DNA of 64,000 bases from Acidimicrobiia bacterium (GCA_009840735.1 VXNF01000014.1:21288-85287); one strand, 5' to 3'. Shown: positions 1 through 10,361, numbered from the stretch's first letter. Made by a program: numbers and translations. Notes: generated by a model from the letters alone, not told the origin.

Positions 1-1
1 C

Positions 2-148
2 TTCCAGGGTCGACGGATCGTCCTGCGGTTCTGGCACGACGAGCCCCCACCGGAGCAGCGCGACGTGGTCGACATCGGGCCCGGGGAGTCCACGGTGAAG
101 CGATGGGATGAGTTCCGGGCGCTGCGCACCGGCGCCGGCGCCCCGTGA
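2..148 (+). CDS. 3' end of a CDS truncated by the window edge; possibly the C-terminus of a DUF58-family protein
   Basis: Open frame from base 2 (FQGRRIVLRFWHDEPPPEQRDVV...) to TGA 146-148, overlapping the GTG start of the next gene. The DUF58 guess rests only on the usual DUF58-TgpA order. Confidence 0.4.
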   Translation, partial: FQGRRIVLRFWHDEPPPEQRDVVDIGPGESTVKRWDEFRALRTGAGAP

Positions 149-2457
149 GCGCACCGGCCACCCCGGAGCGGGGCACGCTGGCAGCGGAGCTGCTGGCGAC
201 GACGGTCACGCTGGCTGCCCTCGCGGGAGGTGTCCGCCTCTTCGACGGCCACTCTTTCCTGGCCCCTGTGCTGGGCACGGCGCTCTTGACGCACCTGCTC
301 GTCGCCTTAGTGCGTCGAGCCGGCCGGGGCGTGGCGCTCGGCGCGCTCGTCTCGGCGCTGGGCGCGGCCGGACTGCAGCTGTGGGTTCACTACCCACACA
401 CGACGGCCTACGGGCTGCCCCGGCGGGCGACCGCCGAAGCGCTCGCCTCTGACCTCGGCGGCATCGGGGGGCTGCTGGCGACCTCGGCGGTGCCGCTGCG
501 TGAGGACACCGGCCTCCTCGTGGCCGCCGCGGCGGTCGCTTGGCTGCTCTCCCTGCTGAGCGACTGGGGGGCTTTCCGGGTCGGGGCGCGGAGTGAGGCA
601 TTGGCCCCGGCGGCAATCCTGGTCGGGTCAGTGGCCGCTTTCGGCACCCACCGGGGCGCCATCAGCTACCCGACCGCCGTCGCGGCCTGCACCGTCGCCT
701 TCGCCTTGGCCCACGCCGCGGCACGGTCCGCGGCGGCGCCGGCGGTACACACCGCGGGGCAACGCCGGGGGTTCCTGCCGCGGGGGCTGGCCGCCGGGGC
801 CACCGCGGTCGCTGCCGGCGCGCTGATCACCACCGCCCTGCTGCCGACGATCAGCGACGGCCCGCTGAGGGCGCTGCTGGATCCCTCGGTGAGCCCGACC
901 GACAGTGGCCGAAAGGTCGTCCTCAGCCCCCTCGTGGCAGTCCCGGGCCGGCTCCTGCAGAACCCCGATCTGGAGCTCTTCACCGTCCGGAGCACCGGGC
1001 GGGCCTACTGGCGGCTGACCGCCCTCGGAGACTTCAACGGGGTGGTCTGGTCGCTGGACGAGAGCACTGCTGGCGCAGGCAAGTCACTGCCCGCTGCCGC
1101 CGCCACCACCGGGCCGGTGAGCAGGACCGCCCAGAGCTACCAGATCGGCGCGCTGGCCGCGGTCTGGCTCCCGGCGGCCTACCAACCGGTGGCTTTCGAG
1201 CCGCTGGGTTCGCCCTTCGAGGCCGGTTTCGAACCGAACTCCTCCACGCTTCTGGTGGGCTCGGGGCACAGCGACTCCGACGGGCTGGCCTACACGGTCC
1301 AGTCGGATGTGCCGCGCTTCGACCGGACCTTCCTGGCCGCGCTGCGCAACGACCCCGCGGCGGTGCCGCCGGGTTCGGTGGACCTGCCGGCGGACCTGAG
1401 CCCGTCGCTGGCCACCGCCGCCGCCGCGGTGACCGCGGAGAGCGACGGGCCGTACGAGCAGGCGCTGGCCCTGCAGAGCTGGTTGCGCGACAGCTTCGAG
1501 TACGACCTCGAGGCGGCGCCGGGCCATTCGGTCGCCCGGCTCGAGTCGTTCCTGTTCGAGGAGCGCCGGGGCTACTGCGAGCAGTTCGCAGCCGCCTTCG
1601 CCACCCTCGCTCGGACTCTCGGCCTGCCGGCGCGGGTGGCGGTCGGCTTCACCCCGGGGGTGGCCCTCGAGACCGACGCGGCCGGCCGAACGCTCTACAG
1701 CGTGCGCGGCCAGCACGCCCACGCCTGGCCGGAGGTCTACATGAGCGGCGCTGGCTGGGTGGCCTTCGAGCCCACCCCCGGGCGCGGCGCCCCCGGAGCG
1801 GAGCTGTACACGTTCTTGGCCGAACAGCAGGATTCACCGCTGGCGTCGCAGGCACCCACGGTGCCCGAACCTCCCGCGGGGCCCGGACCGAGCATCGAGG
1901 GGCCGCCGCCGGCGGCACCGCCGGTTCCCACTGCCGGGGAGGCTCCCGCCGATAACGGCGGCATTAACGCGGCCCGCGCCGGGCGCCTCGCCGGCCTGGC
2001 CCTCGCCGCTGCCGCCGCTGCCGCCGCTGCCGCCGCCCTGTACGCGGTCGCCACCGCCGCCCTCGGCGCCCTGCAGCGCCGACGCCGACGCCGCTGGGCC
2101 GCGGGCGACGCGGGCCGCGGCGCGGTCGTGGCCTGGGAGGAAGCCATTGAGCTGTTGCGCCCGCGCCGCATCAGGCCGCAACGCTCCGAGACGCCCCTCG
2201 AGGTGGCCGCACGGGCCGCCCGCTTGCTCGGCTCGGCACCGGAGCCGTGGCAGCGACTCGCTTTCTGCGTCTCGGCGGCGGCGTTCGCCGGCGGCCCCAT
2301 GCCAGCCGAGCTCCGACAGCAAGCCGCCGCCGCCGCCAACGAGATCGCCGCCGACCTGCAAGAGTCCCGCACGACCGCAGATCGCCTGCGCGGCGCCGTC
2401 GACCCGCGACCCTGGAGATTGCTGCTGCGCTCTCTGCGCCGTCAGTCGCTCCGCTGA
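145..2457 (+). CDS. TgpA-like transglutaminase-domain membrane protein (DUF3488/transglutaminase)
   Basis: 770 aa; N-terminal TM helices, transglutaminase core RRGYCEQFAAAFATLARTLGLPARVAVGF...HAHAWPEVYM, C-terminal TM. Confidence 0.88.
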   Translation: MSAPATPERGTLAAELLATTVTLAALAGGVRLFDGHSFLAPVLGTALLTHLLVALVRRAGRGVALGALVSALGAAGLQLWVHYPHTTAYGLPRRATAEALASDLGGIGGLLATSAVPLREDTGLLVAAAAVAWLLSLLSDWGAFRVGARSEALAPAAILVGSVAAFGTHRGAISYPTAVAACTVAFALAHAAARSAAAPAVHTAGQRRGFLPRGLAAGATAVAAGALITTALLPTISDGPLRALLDPSVSPTDSGRKVVLSPLVAVPGRLLQNPDLELFTVRSTGRAYWRLTALGDFNGVVWSLDESTAGAGKSLPAAAATTGPVSRTAQSYQIGALAAVWLPAAYQPVAFEPLGSPFEAGFEPNSSTLLVGSGHSDSDGLAYTVQSDVPRFDRTFLAALRNDPAAVPPGSVDLPADLSPSLATAAAAVTAESDGPYEQALALQSWLRDSFEYDLEAAPGHSVARLESFLFEERRGYCEQFAAAFATLARTLGLPARVAVGFTPGVALETDAAGRTLYSVRGQHAHAWPEVYMSGAGWVAFEPTPGRGAPGAELYTFLAEQQDSPLASQAPTVPEPPAGPGPSIEGPPPAAPPVPTAGEAPADNGGINAARAGRLAGLALAAAAAAAAAAALYAVATAALGALQRRRRRRWAAGDAGRGAVVAWEEAIELLRPRRIRPQRSETPLEVAARAARLLGSAPEPWQRLAFCVSAAAFAGGPMPAELRQQAAAAANEIAADLQESRTTADRLRGAVDPRPWRLLLRSLRRQSLR

Positions 2458-2825
2458 TCGCGGTTGAACCGGTCGCGCATCCGCTGGCCGGGCGTCCCGC
2501 TGTCGTCGCGCCAAGCGCCGCTCAGGGGATTGCGCGAGATCTGCTGCAACCCGGCCTTGCCGACGAGGCGCGCATTGCGCTCGAAGAACATCGCCGAGGC
2601 CAGCATGATCAAGAAGCCCACGAACGAGAGCCAGAACGACGTGGACAGGGTGAAGACCATGAAGACGATTCCGGCGATGAACCCTAGGACCGAGCGCCGC
2701 AAGTTCCGGAAGCCGTGGCGAAACACCGTGGTGGAGCGAACCTCTTCGGCCAACTCCGGGTCTGTCTCATAGAGGTTCGCCTCGATCTCGCTGAGAATCC
2801 GTTGCTCGTCCTCCGACAGCGGCAC
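2442..2825 (-). CDS. DUF3040-family small membrane protein
   Basis: N-terminus (V/M)PLSEDEQRILSEIEANLYETDPELAEEV typical of DUF3040, then two TM segments; GTG start inferred inside the longer ORF. Confidence 0.75.
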   Translation of the reverse strand: MPLSEDEQRILSEIEANLYETDPELAEEVRSTTVFRHGFRNLRRSVLGFIAGIVFMVFTLSTSFWLSFVGFLIMLASAMFFERNARLVGKAGLQQISRNPLSGAWRDDSGTPGQRMRDRFNRDQRSD

Positions 2826-3060
2826 GTGCCTTGCTCCCTTCACGTTCGACGGCGTTCCGGTCAGCCGATCCCCGACCGGCCGACACCGCAAGTCTCGCAC
2901 ACGCGACGCCCCGCCACAACGCCACCTCGCCCATCCAGCGGACTCGAACCCCCGCCGCCGCCGCGGCGACAGCGGCGCGGCGTCCTAGCATGGGCGAGGT
3001 GAGCGGCCCCGAGCGCCCGGCGGCTTTGACGCTGGGCGTGCAGCGGCAGGCAGGATTCGG

Positions 3061-3372
3061 GTGAGCGGCCCCGAGGGCCCGGCTACGGCACGCTCGGCGC
3101 TGCCGGGACGCCGGGCGCGAGCACTGGCGACCCTGGCGATCCTGTTGGCGGGGGCTTGCGGCGGGCTCATCGGCTACGCCCTCGTGGACGTGAGCTGTTC
3201 GGGGGACTGCGGCTGGCAACTCGGCCTCGGCACCCTCGTGGGCGCCGTGGCGAGCGCCGCCGGCGTGGCCGTGGTCACATCGCTCACGCTGCGCGCCATG
3301 CACGAGTGGCGCACGGCCCCGCGGGCAGCCGCGTCGCCGAGAACCCGACGGGGACCGGCGCGGCGCACCTGA
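3061..3372 (+). CDS. Hypothetical small membrane protein
   Basis: 103 aa ORF with two hydrophobic segments upstream of the response regulator. Confidence 0.4.
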   Translation: MSGPEGPATARSALPGRRARALATLAILLAGACGGLIGYALVDVSCSGDCGWQLGLGTLVGAVASAAGVAVVTSLTLRAMHEWRTAPRAAASPRTRRGPARRT

Positions 3373-3402
3373 GCACGACAGCGGGGCGCGAATTGCGGCA
3401 GC

Positions 3403-4092
3403 ATGGTGACCATGGCGACGCGCATCCTGACCGTCGAGGACGACGAGAGAATCCGCACCTCCCTGCGGCTGGCCCTCGAGGACGAAGGCTGGGAAGTGGA
3501 GGAATCCTCCAACGGGGAGGCCGCCCTGAACACCTTCCGGCGCCACCCCGCCGACGTGGTCCTGATCGACATCATGCTGCCGGGGGTGGACGGGTTCGAG
3601 GTCTGCCGCTCTCTACGGCGGATCAGCAACGTTCCCATCGTCATGGTGACCGCCCGAGAGGACACCCACGACATCGTCGCCGGGCTCGAGGCCGGCGCCG
3701 ACGACTACCTCACCAAGCCGTTCGCGCCCAAGGAGCTGTCGGCGCGCATCCGGGCCTTGCTGCGCCGCGCCCGCAGCGCCGAGGGGGCGCCGACGAACTT
3801 CATCTTCAGCGACCTTGAGGTCAACGCCGAGGAGGGCACCGTGCGCCGCGGCGGCCAGGAGATCGGCCTCACCAAGACCGAGCTCCGACTGCTCGTGGAG
3901 TTGGCCTCCACCCCTGGGCGCACCCTCAGCCGGGAGGTGCTGCTGGAACGGATCTGGGGCTACGACTACTTCGGCGACAGCCGTCTCGTGGACGTACACA
4001 TCCGCCGCCTGCGGACCAAGATCGAGACCGACCCCGCCCAGCCCCGCCGAGTCGTGACCGTGCGCGGCGAGGGCTACAAGCTGCAGCCGTAG
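3403..4092 (+). CDS. mtrA: OmpR-family response regulator (MtrA-like)
   Basis: REC domain ILTVEDDERIR...DVVLIDIMLPGVDG...GADDYLTKPF plus winged-helix output domain LTKTELRLLVELASTPGRTLSREVLLERIWGYDY. Confidence 0.85.
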   Translation: MVTMATRILTVEDDERIRTSLRLALEDEGWEVEESSNGEAALNTFRRHPADVVLIDIMLPGVDGFEVCRSLRRISNVPIVMVTAREDTHDIVAGLEAGADDYLTKPFAPKELSARIRALLRRARSAEGAPTNFIFSDLEVNAEEGTVRRGGQEIGLTKTELRLLVELASTPGRTLSREVLLERIWGYDYFGDSRLVDVHIRRLRTKIETDPAQPRRVVTVRGEGYKLQP

Positions 4093-4097
4093 GTGCT

Positions 4098-5477
4098 GTG
4101 GCCGCACGCGTGTCGCTCCGGCTGCGCGTCAGCCTCGTTTTCGGTCTCGGCGCCCTCGTGCTCTCCGCAGGTCTGTCTCTCATCACCTACGAGCTGACTC
4201 GGGACAATCTGCTGAACCGCCGAGAAGAGACGTCCCTGGCCCGCGTGGCGTTCAACGCCACCCAGGTGAGCCGGCTCATCGACGCCGAGTCGACCGAGCA
4301 GCAGCTGCGTGACCTGCTGCAGAGCCTCTACACGCCGCTCGGCGCCCGCCCGGTCATCCGCTTCGGGGACCTCTGGCTCTCCGCCAACCCGGTGGAGTTC
4401 AGCGAGCCGCAGATCGACCCGCTCCTCAAGGCCACGGTGGCGGGGGGCCGCGCCGCGCAGATGCGCTACGTGGTGGGCGAGACCCCGTTCGCCGTCATCG
4501 GTATCCCCTACTTCGACATCGACGCCGCCTACTACGAGGCCGTGCCGTTGGACGACATCGCCGACACGCTCAGCTCGCTGCTGATCGCGCTCCTCACCGG
4601 CAGCGCCGTCACGGTGCTCGTCGGCATCGGTATCGGCATCTGGGCATCCCAGCGCGCCGTGCAACCGCTCACCGACATCGGCGAGGCGGCCGAAGCCATC
4701 GCCGCCGGCGACTTGAACACGCGCCTCGAAGGCGCCGACCCCGACCTCGAGCGGCTGTCGCGCTCGTTCAACCAGATGGCCAGCGCCTTGCAGGACCGCA
4801 TCGAGCGAGACGCCCGATTCGCATCGAACGTCAGCCACGAGCTGCGCTCGCCGCTCATGACCCTGACCGCCTCGTTGGAGGTGCTGCGCAAGCGCGAGTC
4901 CGAGCTGCCGGTGCGCTCCCAGATGGCGCTCAACCTGCTCAGCGCCGACCTGGATCATTTCAAGCAGCTCGTCGCCGACCTGCTGGAGATCTCCCGCTAC
5001 GACGTCGGCGCCGCCGCTTTGGAGCTCGAAGAGTTCGAGATCATCGAGTTCGTCCAGCAGGCGGCGCGCGTCTCGGGCCACTCGCCGCGCCTCACGCGGG
5101 ATCCCGGCACCGAGGGACTCGTGCTGCGCGCCGACCGGCGGCGCCTGGCGCAGGTCATGGCGAACCTGTTGGAGAACGCCGACAACCACGCCGGCGGCGC
5201 CACCGGCATCCATGTGGGGCGCTCGGACTCCGTGGTGGAGATCTCGGTGATCGACGCCGGTCCGGGCGTCGCGCCCGAGGACCGCGCCGTCATCTTCGAC
5301 CGCTTCTCCCGCGGCAGCCGCTACACCTCCGGCGGGCGTTTCAGCGGCACGGGCCTGGGACTGGCGCTCGTGGCTGAGCACGTCCGCCTGCACGGCGGCT
5401 CGGTGCGCGTGACCGATCCGGCCGGCGGCGCTGCCGGCGCCTGCTTCACCGTGACGCTGCCGGTGGCGGAGCTGTGA
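4098..5477 (+). CDS. mtrB: HAMP sensor histidine kinase (MtrB-like)
   Basis: Two TM, HAMP, H-box ASNVSHELRSPLMTLTA, N/G boxes NLLENADNHAGG, GTGLGLALVAEHVRLHGG; follows the response regulator. Confidence 0.85.
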   Translation: MAARVSLRLRVSLVFGLGALVLSAGLSLITYELTRDNLLNRREETSLARVAFNATQVSRLIDAESTEQQLRDLLQSLYTPLGARPVIRFGDLWLSANPVEFSEPQIDPLLKATVAGGRAAQMRYVVGETPFAVIGIPYFDIDAAYYEAVPLDDIADTLSSLLIALLTGSAVTVLVGIGIGIWASQRAVQPLTDIGEAAEAIAAGDLNTRLEGADPDLERLSRSFNQMASALQDRIERDARFASNVSHELRSPLMTLTASLEVLRKRESELPVRSQMALNLLSADLDHFKQLVADLLEISRYDVGAAALELEEFEIIEFVQQAARVSGHSPRLTRDPGTEGLVLRADRRRLAQVMANLLENADNHAGGATGIHVGRSDSVVEISVIDAGPGVAPEDRAVIFDRFSRGSRYTSGGRFSGTGLGLALVAEHVRLHGGSVRVTDPAGGAAGACFTVTLPVAEL

Positions 5478-6103
5478 TGGCTGCACGGGCGCGCCGCCTG
5501 CTTGCCCGGGCCTCCCGCCTGGGCTTGGCGATCCTCGGGACGGCCGTCGCCGCGGCGGCCTGCGGCGTGCCCCAAGATCCGGCGCCGCGCGTCTTGGAGG
5601 CGTCCGCCCTCCCGGAGGAACTGGCGATCCCCTCCACGACGACCACCTCCACTGAGGCCCCCGTGCCGCGCCAGAGCGTCAACCTCTACTTCGTGGACGG
5701 AGAGGCGCTGAGCGAGCCCATCCAGCGGGAGCTAGCCACCCCCGCCGGCCTCCTGGCCTCCCTCGAGGCCCTGATCGAGGGCCCCACCGAAGAGGAGGCC
5801 GGCGACGGTCTCACGTCGGTCATCCCCGCCGAGACGGTGATCCTCGGCAGTGATCTCAGCAACGGCGTGCTGCAGGTGAACCTGGCCGAGGGGACCCTCG
5901 AGCAGATCGAGGGGGCGCTGCAGAGCCTGGCGATCGCCCAGTTGGTCTTCACCGCCACCGAGCTTCCCGGCGTCGAATGGCTCTGGGTGCTGATCGAGGG
6001 CGAGCCGCGAGCCCTGCCCACCGACGAGGGCGACGTGGAGGCGCCGGTGGGCCGAGTCCACTACGCCTCCCTCGGGCCGCCGGGCTCGGTCTGGCGACCC
6101 TAG
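5474..6103 (+). CDS. GerMN-domain lipoprotein (LpqB-like position)
   Basis: Lipobox VAAAACG; GerMN-like VNLYFVDGEALSEPIQREL...LLASLEALIEGPTEEEAG; start overlaps the end of the kinase gene. Confidence 0.7.
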   Translation: MMAARARRLLARASRLGLAILGTAVAAAACGVPQDPAPRVLEASALPEELAIPSTTTTSTEAPVPRQSVNLYFVDGEALSEPIQRELATPAGLLASLEALIEGPTEEEAGDGLTSVIPAETVILGSDLSNGVLQVNLAEGTLEQIEGALQSLAIAQLVFTATELPGVEWLWVLIEGEPRALPTDEGDVEAPVGRVHYASLGPPGSVWRP

Positions 6104-7131
6104 GACCGGCAGGCCTCCGCCACCGCCCAGAGGCTGTCGGGGATCGGCTTGAGCGCCGCGGTGGCCTCGCCGAGGGGGACCAGCGCGATCTGCCCGGCGT
6201 CGACCGCCACCATCTGGCCGAACTCTCCCGCGTGCGCGGCCTCCACCGCCGCCACCCCATAGGCGCTGCACAGGACGCGGTCGAAGGCGATCGGCGTGCC
6301 GCCGCGCTGGATGTGGCCCAGCACGGTGATCCGAGTCTCGAGGCCGGTGCGCCGCTCGATCTCGGTAGCCACGATGGCGCCGATGCCGCCGAGGCGGACG
6401 TGTCCGAACTCGTCGAGGCTCGGCTCGGGCACTGCGAGGGTCCCGGCGACCGGGCGGGCACCTTCGGCCACCACGACCACCGAGGAGCGGGCACCGGTCT
6501 GGTGCAGGGCGCGCAGCTCCGCCGCCACCGCGGCGATGTCGAAGAGCCGCTCGGGCACCAGGATGGCGGCGGCGCCGCCGGCGATCCCCGCCCACAGCGC
6601 CACGTGGCCGGCGTGGCGGCCCATGACCTCCACGACCATGACCCGGTTGTGCGACTCGGCGGTGGTGTGCAGCCGGTCGATGGCGTCGGTGGCGGTCTGC
6701 ACCGCGGTCTCGAAGCCGAAGGTCACCTGAGTGCCGCCGACGTCGTTGTCGATGGTCTTGGGCACCCCCACGAGTGCCACCCCGAGGTCGCGGTGCAGCT
6801 TGTGCGCCACGCTCAGCGTTCCCTCCCCGCCCACGACGATCAGCGCCTCCACGCCGCGGCGGGCCAGCACCTCGACCACCTGCGACGGGCCGCCGTCTGA
6901 CATGTAGGGCTGGAGGCGCGAGGTTCCCAGGATGGTGCCGCCGCGGGACAGGATCCGAGCGGCGCGCTCGGGGGTGACGAGGGTCGCCTCGTCCTCGGTC
7001 ACGCCTCGCCAGCCGTCCCGGAAACCCAGGACTTCGTCGCCCCAGCGTCGGGCGCCGTGCAGCACCACGGCCCGGATCACGGCGTTGAGCCCCGGGCAGT
7101 CGCCGCCGCCGGTCAGGATGCCGAGGCGCAT
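6100..7131 (-). CDS. pfkA: 6-phosphofructokinase
   Basis: MRLGILTGGGDCPGLNAVIRAVV..., GGEGTLSVAHKL, VPKTIDNDVGGTQVTFGFETAVQTATDAIDRL. Confidence 0.9.
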   Translation of the reverse strand: MRLGILTGGGDCPGLNAVIRAVVLHGARRWGDEVLGFRDGWRGVTEDEATLVTPERAARILSRGGTILGTSRLQPYMSDGGPSQVVEVLARRGVEALIVVGGEGTLSVAHKLHRDLGVALVGVPKTIDNDVGGTQVTFGFETAVQTATDAIDRLHTTAESHNRVMVVEVMGRHAGHVALWAGIAGGAAAILVPERLFDIAAVAAELRALHQTGARSSVVVVAEGARPVAGTLAVPEPSLDEFGHVRLGGIGAIVATEIERRTGLETRITVLGHIQRGGTPIAFDRVLCSAYGVAAVEAAHAGEFGQMVAVDAGQIALVPLGEATAALKPIPDSLWAVAEACRS

Positions 7132-7138
7132 CGCCAGC

Positions 7139-8314
7139 TCAGCCCAGGTCGGGGAGGGCCTTGCGCAGGTTGCGGACTGCCTGGCCGATGCGCTGTTCGT
7201 TCTCGATAAGGGCGAAGCGAACATGGCCCTCGCCGCCGGGCCCGAACCCTCCGCCCGGTGAGGTGGCCACGCCCGCTTCAGTGACGAGATAGGAGGCGAA
7301 CTGCACCGAGTCCATGTGGCGGTAAGCCGCCGGGATCGGTGCCCAGACGAACATCGTGGCCTGGGGCGGATCCACCGGCCAGCCGATCCGCGCCAGACCT
7401 TCGCAGAGGCTGTCGCGGCGACTCTGGTAGGTCTCGTTCACCAGCTTGGGGTAGTCGGCCGCCTCGTTGAGTGTCACGGTGGCGGCGATCTGGATGGGCT
7501 GGAAGGTGCCGTAGTCCAGGTAGGACTTGAGCTTGGCCAGCGCAGCCACCACTTCGGCGTTGCCCGCCATGAACGCCACTCGCCAGCCGGCCATCGAGAA
7601 GGACTTGGTCAGGGAGTAGAACTCCACCGCCACGTCGAGCGCCCCGGACGCCTGCAGGATGGACGGCGGCCGGTAACCGTCGAAGGCCACGTCGGCGTAG
7701 GCGAAGTCGTGGACGACGAGCACCTCGTGGGCGCGGGCGAAGTCCACGACGCGCTGCATGAAGTCCAGGTCCACGCACGCGGTGGTCGGATTGTGGGGGA
7801 ACGACAGGAGAATGACCCGCGGCTTGGGCCACGAGTACTCCCAGCGCTGGCGGAGCACCTCGTCGAGGTCGTCGCCGGTGGCGAGGGGAATGTGGCGGAT
7901 CTCAGCGCCTGCGAACAGCGGCGCGTAGAGGTGGATGGGATACGACGGCGCCGGCACCAGCACCGCGTCGCCCGGCTGCAGCAGCACCCACATGAGGTGC
8001 GAGAGTCCCTCTTTGGCACCGATGGTGTTGATGACCTGGGTCTCGGGGTCGAGCTCGACGCCGAACCGTCGCAGGTAGAGGTCCGACACGGCGCTGCGGA
8101 GCTTGGGAATCCCGCGGCTGAGCGAGTAGCGGTGGTTGCGCGGGTTGCGCACCGCCTCGGCCAGTTTCTCCACGGCGATGTCCGGCGACGGGATGTCCGG
8201 GTTGCCGAAGCCGAGGTCGATGATGTCCTCGCCGCGGCGACGGCCCTCCACCTTGAGGCGGTCGATCACCGAGAACACGTACGGTGGGAGGTTGGTGATG
8301 CGGCGGAACTCCAT
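7139..8314 (-). CDS. PLP-dependent class I/II aminotransferase (AlaC-like)
   Basis: IIDLGFGNPDIPSP..., SFPHNPTTACVDLDFMQRVVDFARAHEVLVVHDFAYADVAFDGY, SLTKSFSMAGWRVAF. Confidence 0.88.
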   Translation of the reverse strand: MEFRRITNLPPYVFSVIDRLKVEGRRRGEDIIDLGFGNPDIPSPDIAVEKLAEAVRNPRNHRYSLSRGIPKLRSAVSDLYLRRFGVELDPETQVINTIGAKEGLSHLMWVLLQPGDAVLVPAPSYPIHLYAPLFAGAEIRHIPLATGDDLDEVLRQRWEYSWPKPRVILLSFPHNPTTACVDLDFMQRVVDFARAHEVLVVHDFAYADVAFDGYRPPSILQASGALDVAVEFYSLTKSFSMAGWRVAFMAGNAEVVAALAKLKSYLDYGTFQPIQIAATVTLNEAADYPKLVNETYQSRRDSLCEGLARIGWPVDPPQATMFVWAPIPAAYRHMDSVQFASYLVTEAGVATSPGGGFGPGGEGHVRFALIENEQRIGQAVRNLRKALPDLG

Positions 8315-8325
8315 CGGCGCCGAGG

Positions 8326-9372
8326 CTAGCGAGCGAGCGCGTCAGCCCCGTGGCGGAGCGGGCCGCCTCGTGGCGCCTCATCCACGGAGGCGCCGTCCAG
8401 TCCGCCGAAGCCCGCGCCAGCTAGGTCGTCCAGCGCCAGGCGAGCCGCCCCGATGACCCCCGCCCGGTCGCCGTGGCGGGCAGGGCGCACGGCCACCGGC
8501 GGCCGCCGCTCCTGATCGATGTAGATCTCGGCCAGCTCGTCTCGCACCGGCGCGAGGAACACCTCGCCCAGCTCCGACAGGCCCCCGCCCAGCACGACCA
8601 CTTGCGGGTCGATCAGCAGGATCAGGTTGTTGAGGCCCAGCGCGACCCACCGCGAGCACTCGCGCAGCAGCCGCCGCGCCACCGGGTCGCCGGCGGTCGC
8701 CAGCTCGCCCACGTGCCTGCCCCGCAGGTCGCCGACCCGGCCGGCCACCCGCTCCCGCAGCGCCGGCGCCCGTCCGGCTTCGGCTGCGGCGCGGGCCGCC
8801 CGGCCGAGGGCGTCGCCTGACGCCACCTGTTCCCAGCAGCCGCGGCGACCGCAGAGGCACTCGGGGCCGTCGGGCGCCACGACCATGTGCCCGGCCTCGC
8901 CGGCCAGTCCGTGGGCGCCGCGGCGGATCGCTCCGTCGAGCAGGGTCGCAGCCCCGATCCCGGTGCCGAAGGTACACAGCAGCCCGTCGCTGAACCCGTC
9001 CGCGGCGCCGCCCTCCATCTCGCCGCGCAACGCGGCCGTGGCGTCGTTGTCCACCGTCACGGGGCGCGCCAGGCGCTCGGCCAGCTCGGCCCGCAGCGGG
9101 AAGTCGTCGATGGCAGGGATGTTCGGCGAAGTCGTCACGACCCCCGAGCGGCCCACCAGCCCAGCGCAGCCCACGCCCACGGCGCCGACGGGCACGGACA
9201 GCTCCGACTCGAAGCTCGCCACCATGTCGCAGATCGCCTCGGTGATGCCCGCCATCGTCTCGGGCCGGTCGCTGCGCCGCACGCCGACGCCGGCGGAAGG
9301 ATCGGCGCCGAGGACTTCGGCGCGGATGTTGGTGCCGCCCACGTCGAAGCCGGCAACGGCGCCGGCGCTCAC
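8326..9372 (-). CDS. ROK-family glucokinase-like sugar kinase
   Basis: FDVGGTNIRAEV, FGTGIGAATLLDGAIRRGAHGLAGEAGHM, ROK zinc motif CLCGRRGCWE. Confidence 0.88.
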   Translation of the reverse strand: MSAGAVAGFDVGGTNIRAEVLGADPSAGVGVRRSDRPETMAGITEAICDMVASFESELSVPVGAVGVGCAGLVGRSGVVTTSPNIPAIDDFPLRAELAERLARPVTVDNDATAALRGEMEGGAADGFSDGLLCTFGTGIGAATLLDGAIRRGAHGLAGEAGHMVVAPDGPECLCGRRGCWEQVASGDALGRAARAAAEAGRAPALRERVAGRVGDLRGRHVGELATAGDPVARRLLRECSRWVALGLNNLILLIDPQVVVLGGGLSELGEVFLAPVRDELAEIYIDQERRPPVAVRPARHGDRAGVIGAARLALDDLAGAGFGGLDGASVDEAPRGGPLRHGADALAR

Positions 9373-9403
9373 GGGGACGCTCGCCGGGGCGGGCCGCTGG
9401 GCT

Positions 9404-9877
9404 TCACCCAGCAGGTCGGGCGCGCTCAGCGGCCAGCGCCTCGATGCGCCGTCGCAGCTGATCCAGCGCCGTCAGCATGATGCGGGACTCGGCGCGGCGC
9501 TTCACGAACCCGGGCACTGCCACCGTCAGCTCGGCCGCCAGCGAATAGGTGATGAGCGTCTTGGCGCCGTCCTCGCCCGCCGGCGCCATCTCGTACTCGC
9601 CGTCGAGCTGACGGACCTGATCCCCCTCGGTCAGCCGCCACGCCACCCGCAGCGGGTTGGTACCGTAGAAGTACTTGAGGGTGTAGCTGACGCTGCGGCC
9701 CATGGCCGCGGCGCGGAACGCCACGAGTCCCCCGGCGCCGCTGTCGTCGCGGCGCAAGACCCGGGCCTCCTTGACGTCCGGCGCCCACTGCGGGTATTGC
9801 TCGAAGTCCACGACGACTTCGAAGCAGTCCATAGGTGAAGCGTTCACCAGCGTCTGACGCGTCGAGAAATCAACCAT
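9404..9877 (-). CDS. SRPBCC-family (polyketide cyclase/dehydrase-like) protein
   Basis: FEVVVDFEQYPQWAPDVKEARVLRRDDSG... typical of the fold. Confidence 0.65.
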   Translation of the reverse strand: MVDFSTRQTLVNASPMDCFEVVVDFEQYPQWAPDVKEARVLRRDDSGAGGLVAFRAAAMGRSVSYTLKYFYGTNPLRVAWRLTEGDQVRQLDGEYEMAPAGEDGAKTLITYSLAAELTVAVPGFVKRRAESRIMLTALDQLRRRIEALAAERARPAG

Positions 9878-10361
9878 GCCGCCTCCGCTGCACACCGGGG
9901 GACCGGCCCGCGAACGTGCCGAAGCAGGCACCCCAGAGAGCGATCACGCCCAAGCCGTACACGCAGCCAAGAATACCGAACGCCAGCGGGCCGAAGGGGT
10001 GAAGGGCGGCGCCGGTAAGTCCTGCGGCGCACTGCAGCCCTACGGCGACCCGCAGTTCGCGGCGCAGCGAGCGGGGTGCCCCCGGCATCTGCACGAACGC
10101 CGCCAGCGTCGAGACCTGCTCGAAACGACTGCGGCGCACCGCTGCCACATAGGCCCGCCCGAAGGCCAGACAGCCGGCGCCGAACAGCACCAGTGCCACG
10201 ACCTGCGCGGCCGTGGCGGCACGGGCCGGCCAGGCCGCCCCTGCAGCGACGGCCACGCAGACCACCGCTGTGCCAGCTCGGGAGGCGACTTGCAGCCAAC
10301 GCCAGGGCGGCGCTCCCGGGCTCTCGTCGGCCGCCGCGGCGCTCAGCTCAGCGCGCGGCAC
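9870..10361 (-). CDS. Hypothetical membrane protein
   Basis: 163 aa ORF with several hydrophobic segments between SRPBCC and glycosyltransferase genes. Confidence 0.5.
   Translation of the reverse strand: MPRAELSAAAADESPGAPPWRWLQVASRAGTAVVCVAVAAGAAWPARAATAAQVVALVLFGAGCLAFGRAYVAAVRRSRFEQVSTLAAFVQMPGAPRSLRRELRVAVGLQCAAGLTGAALHPFGPLAFGILGCVYGLGVIALWGACFGTFAGRSPGVQRRRHG

Noticed and set aside
1990-2040. GCC/GCT trinucleotide run (poly-Ala)
   Set aside because: Encodes part of a transmembrane helix of the TgpA-like protein; considered ordinary low-complexity coding sequence.
4074-5486. 470-aa minus-strand ORF
   Set aside because: Exact antisense of the MtrB-like kinase; low-complexity Arg/Gly/Ala/His-rich product without recognisable motifs.
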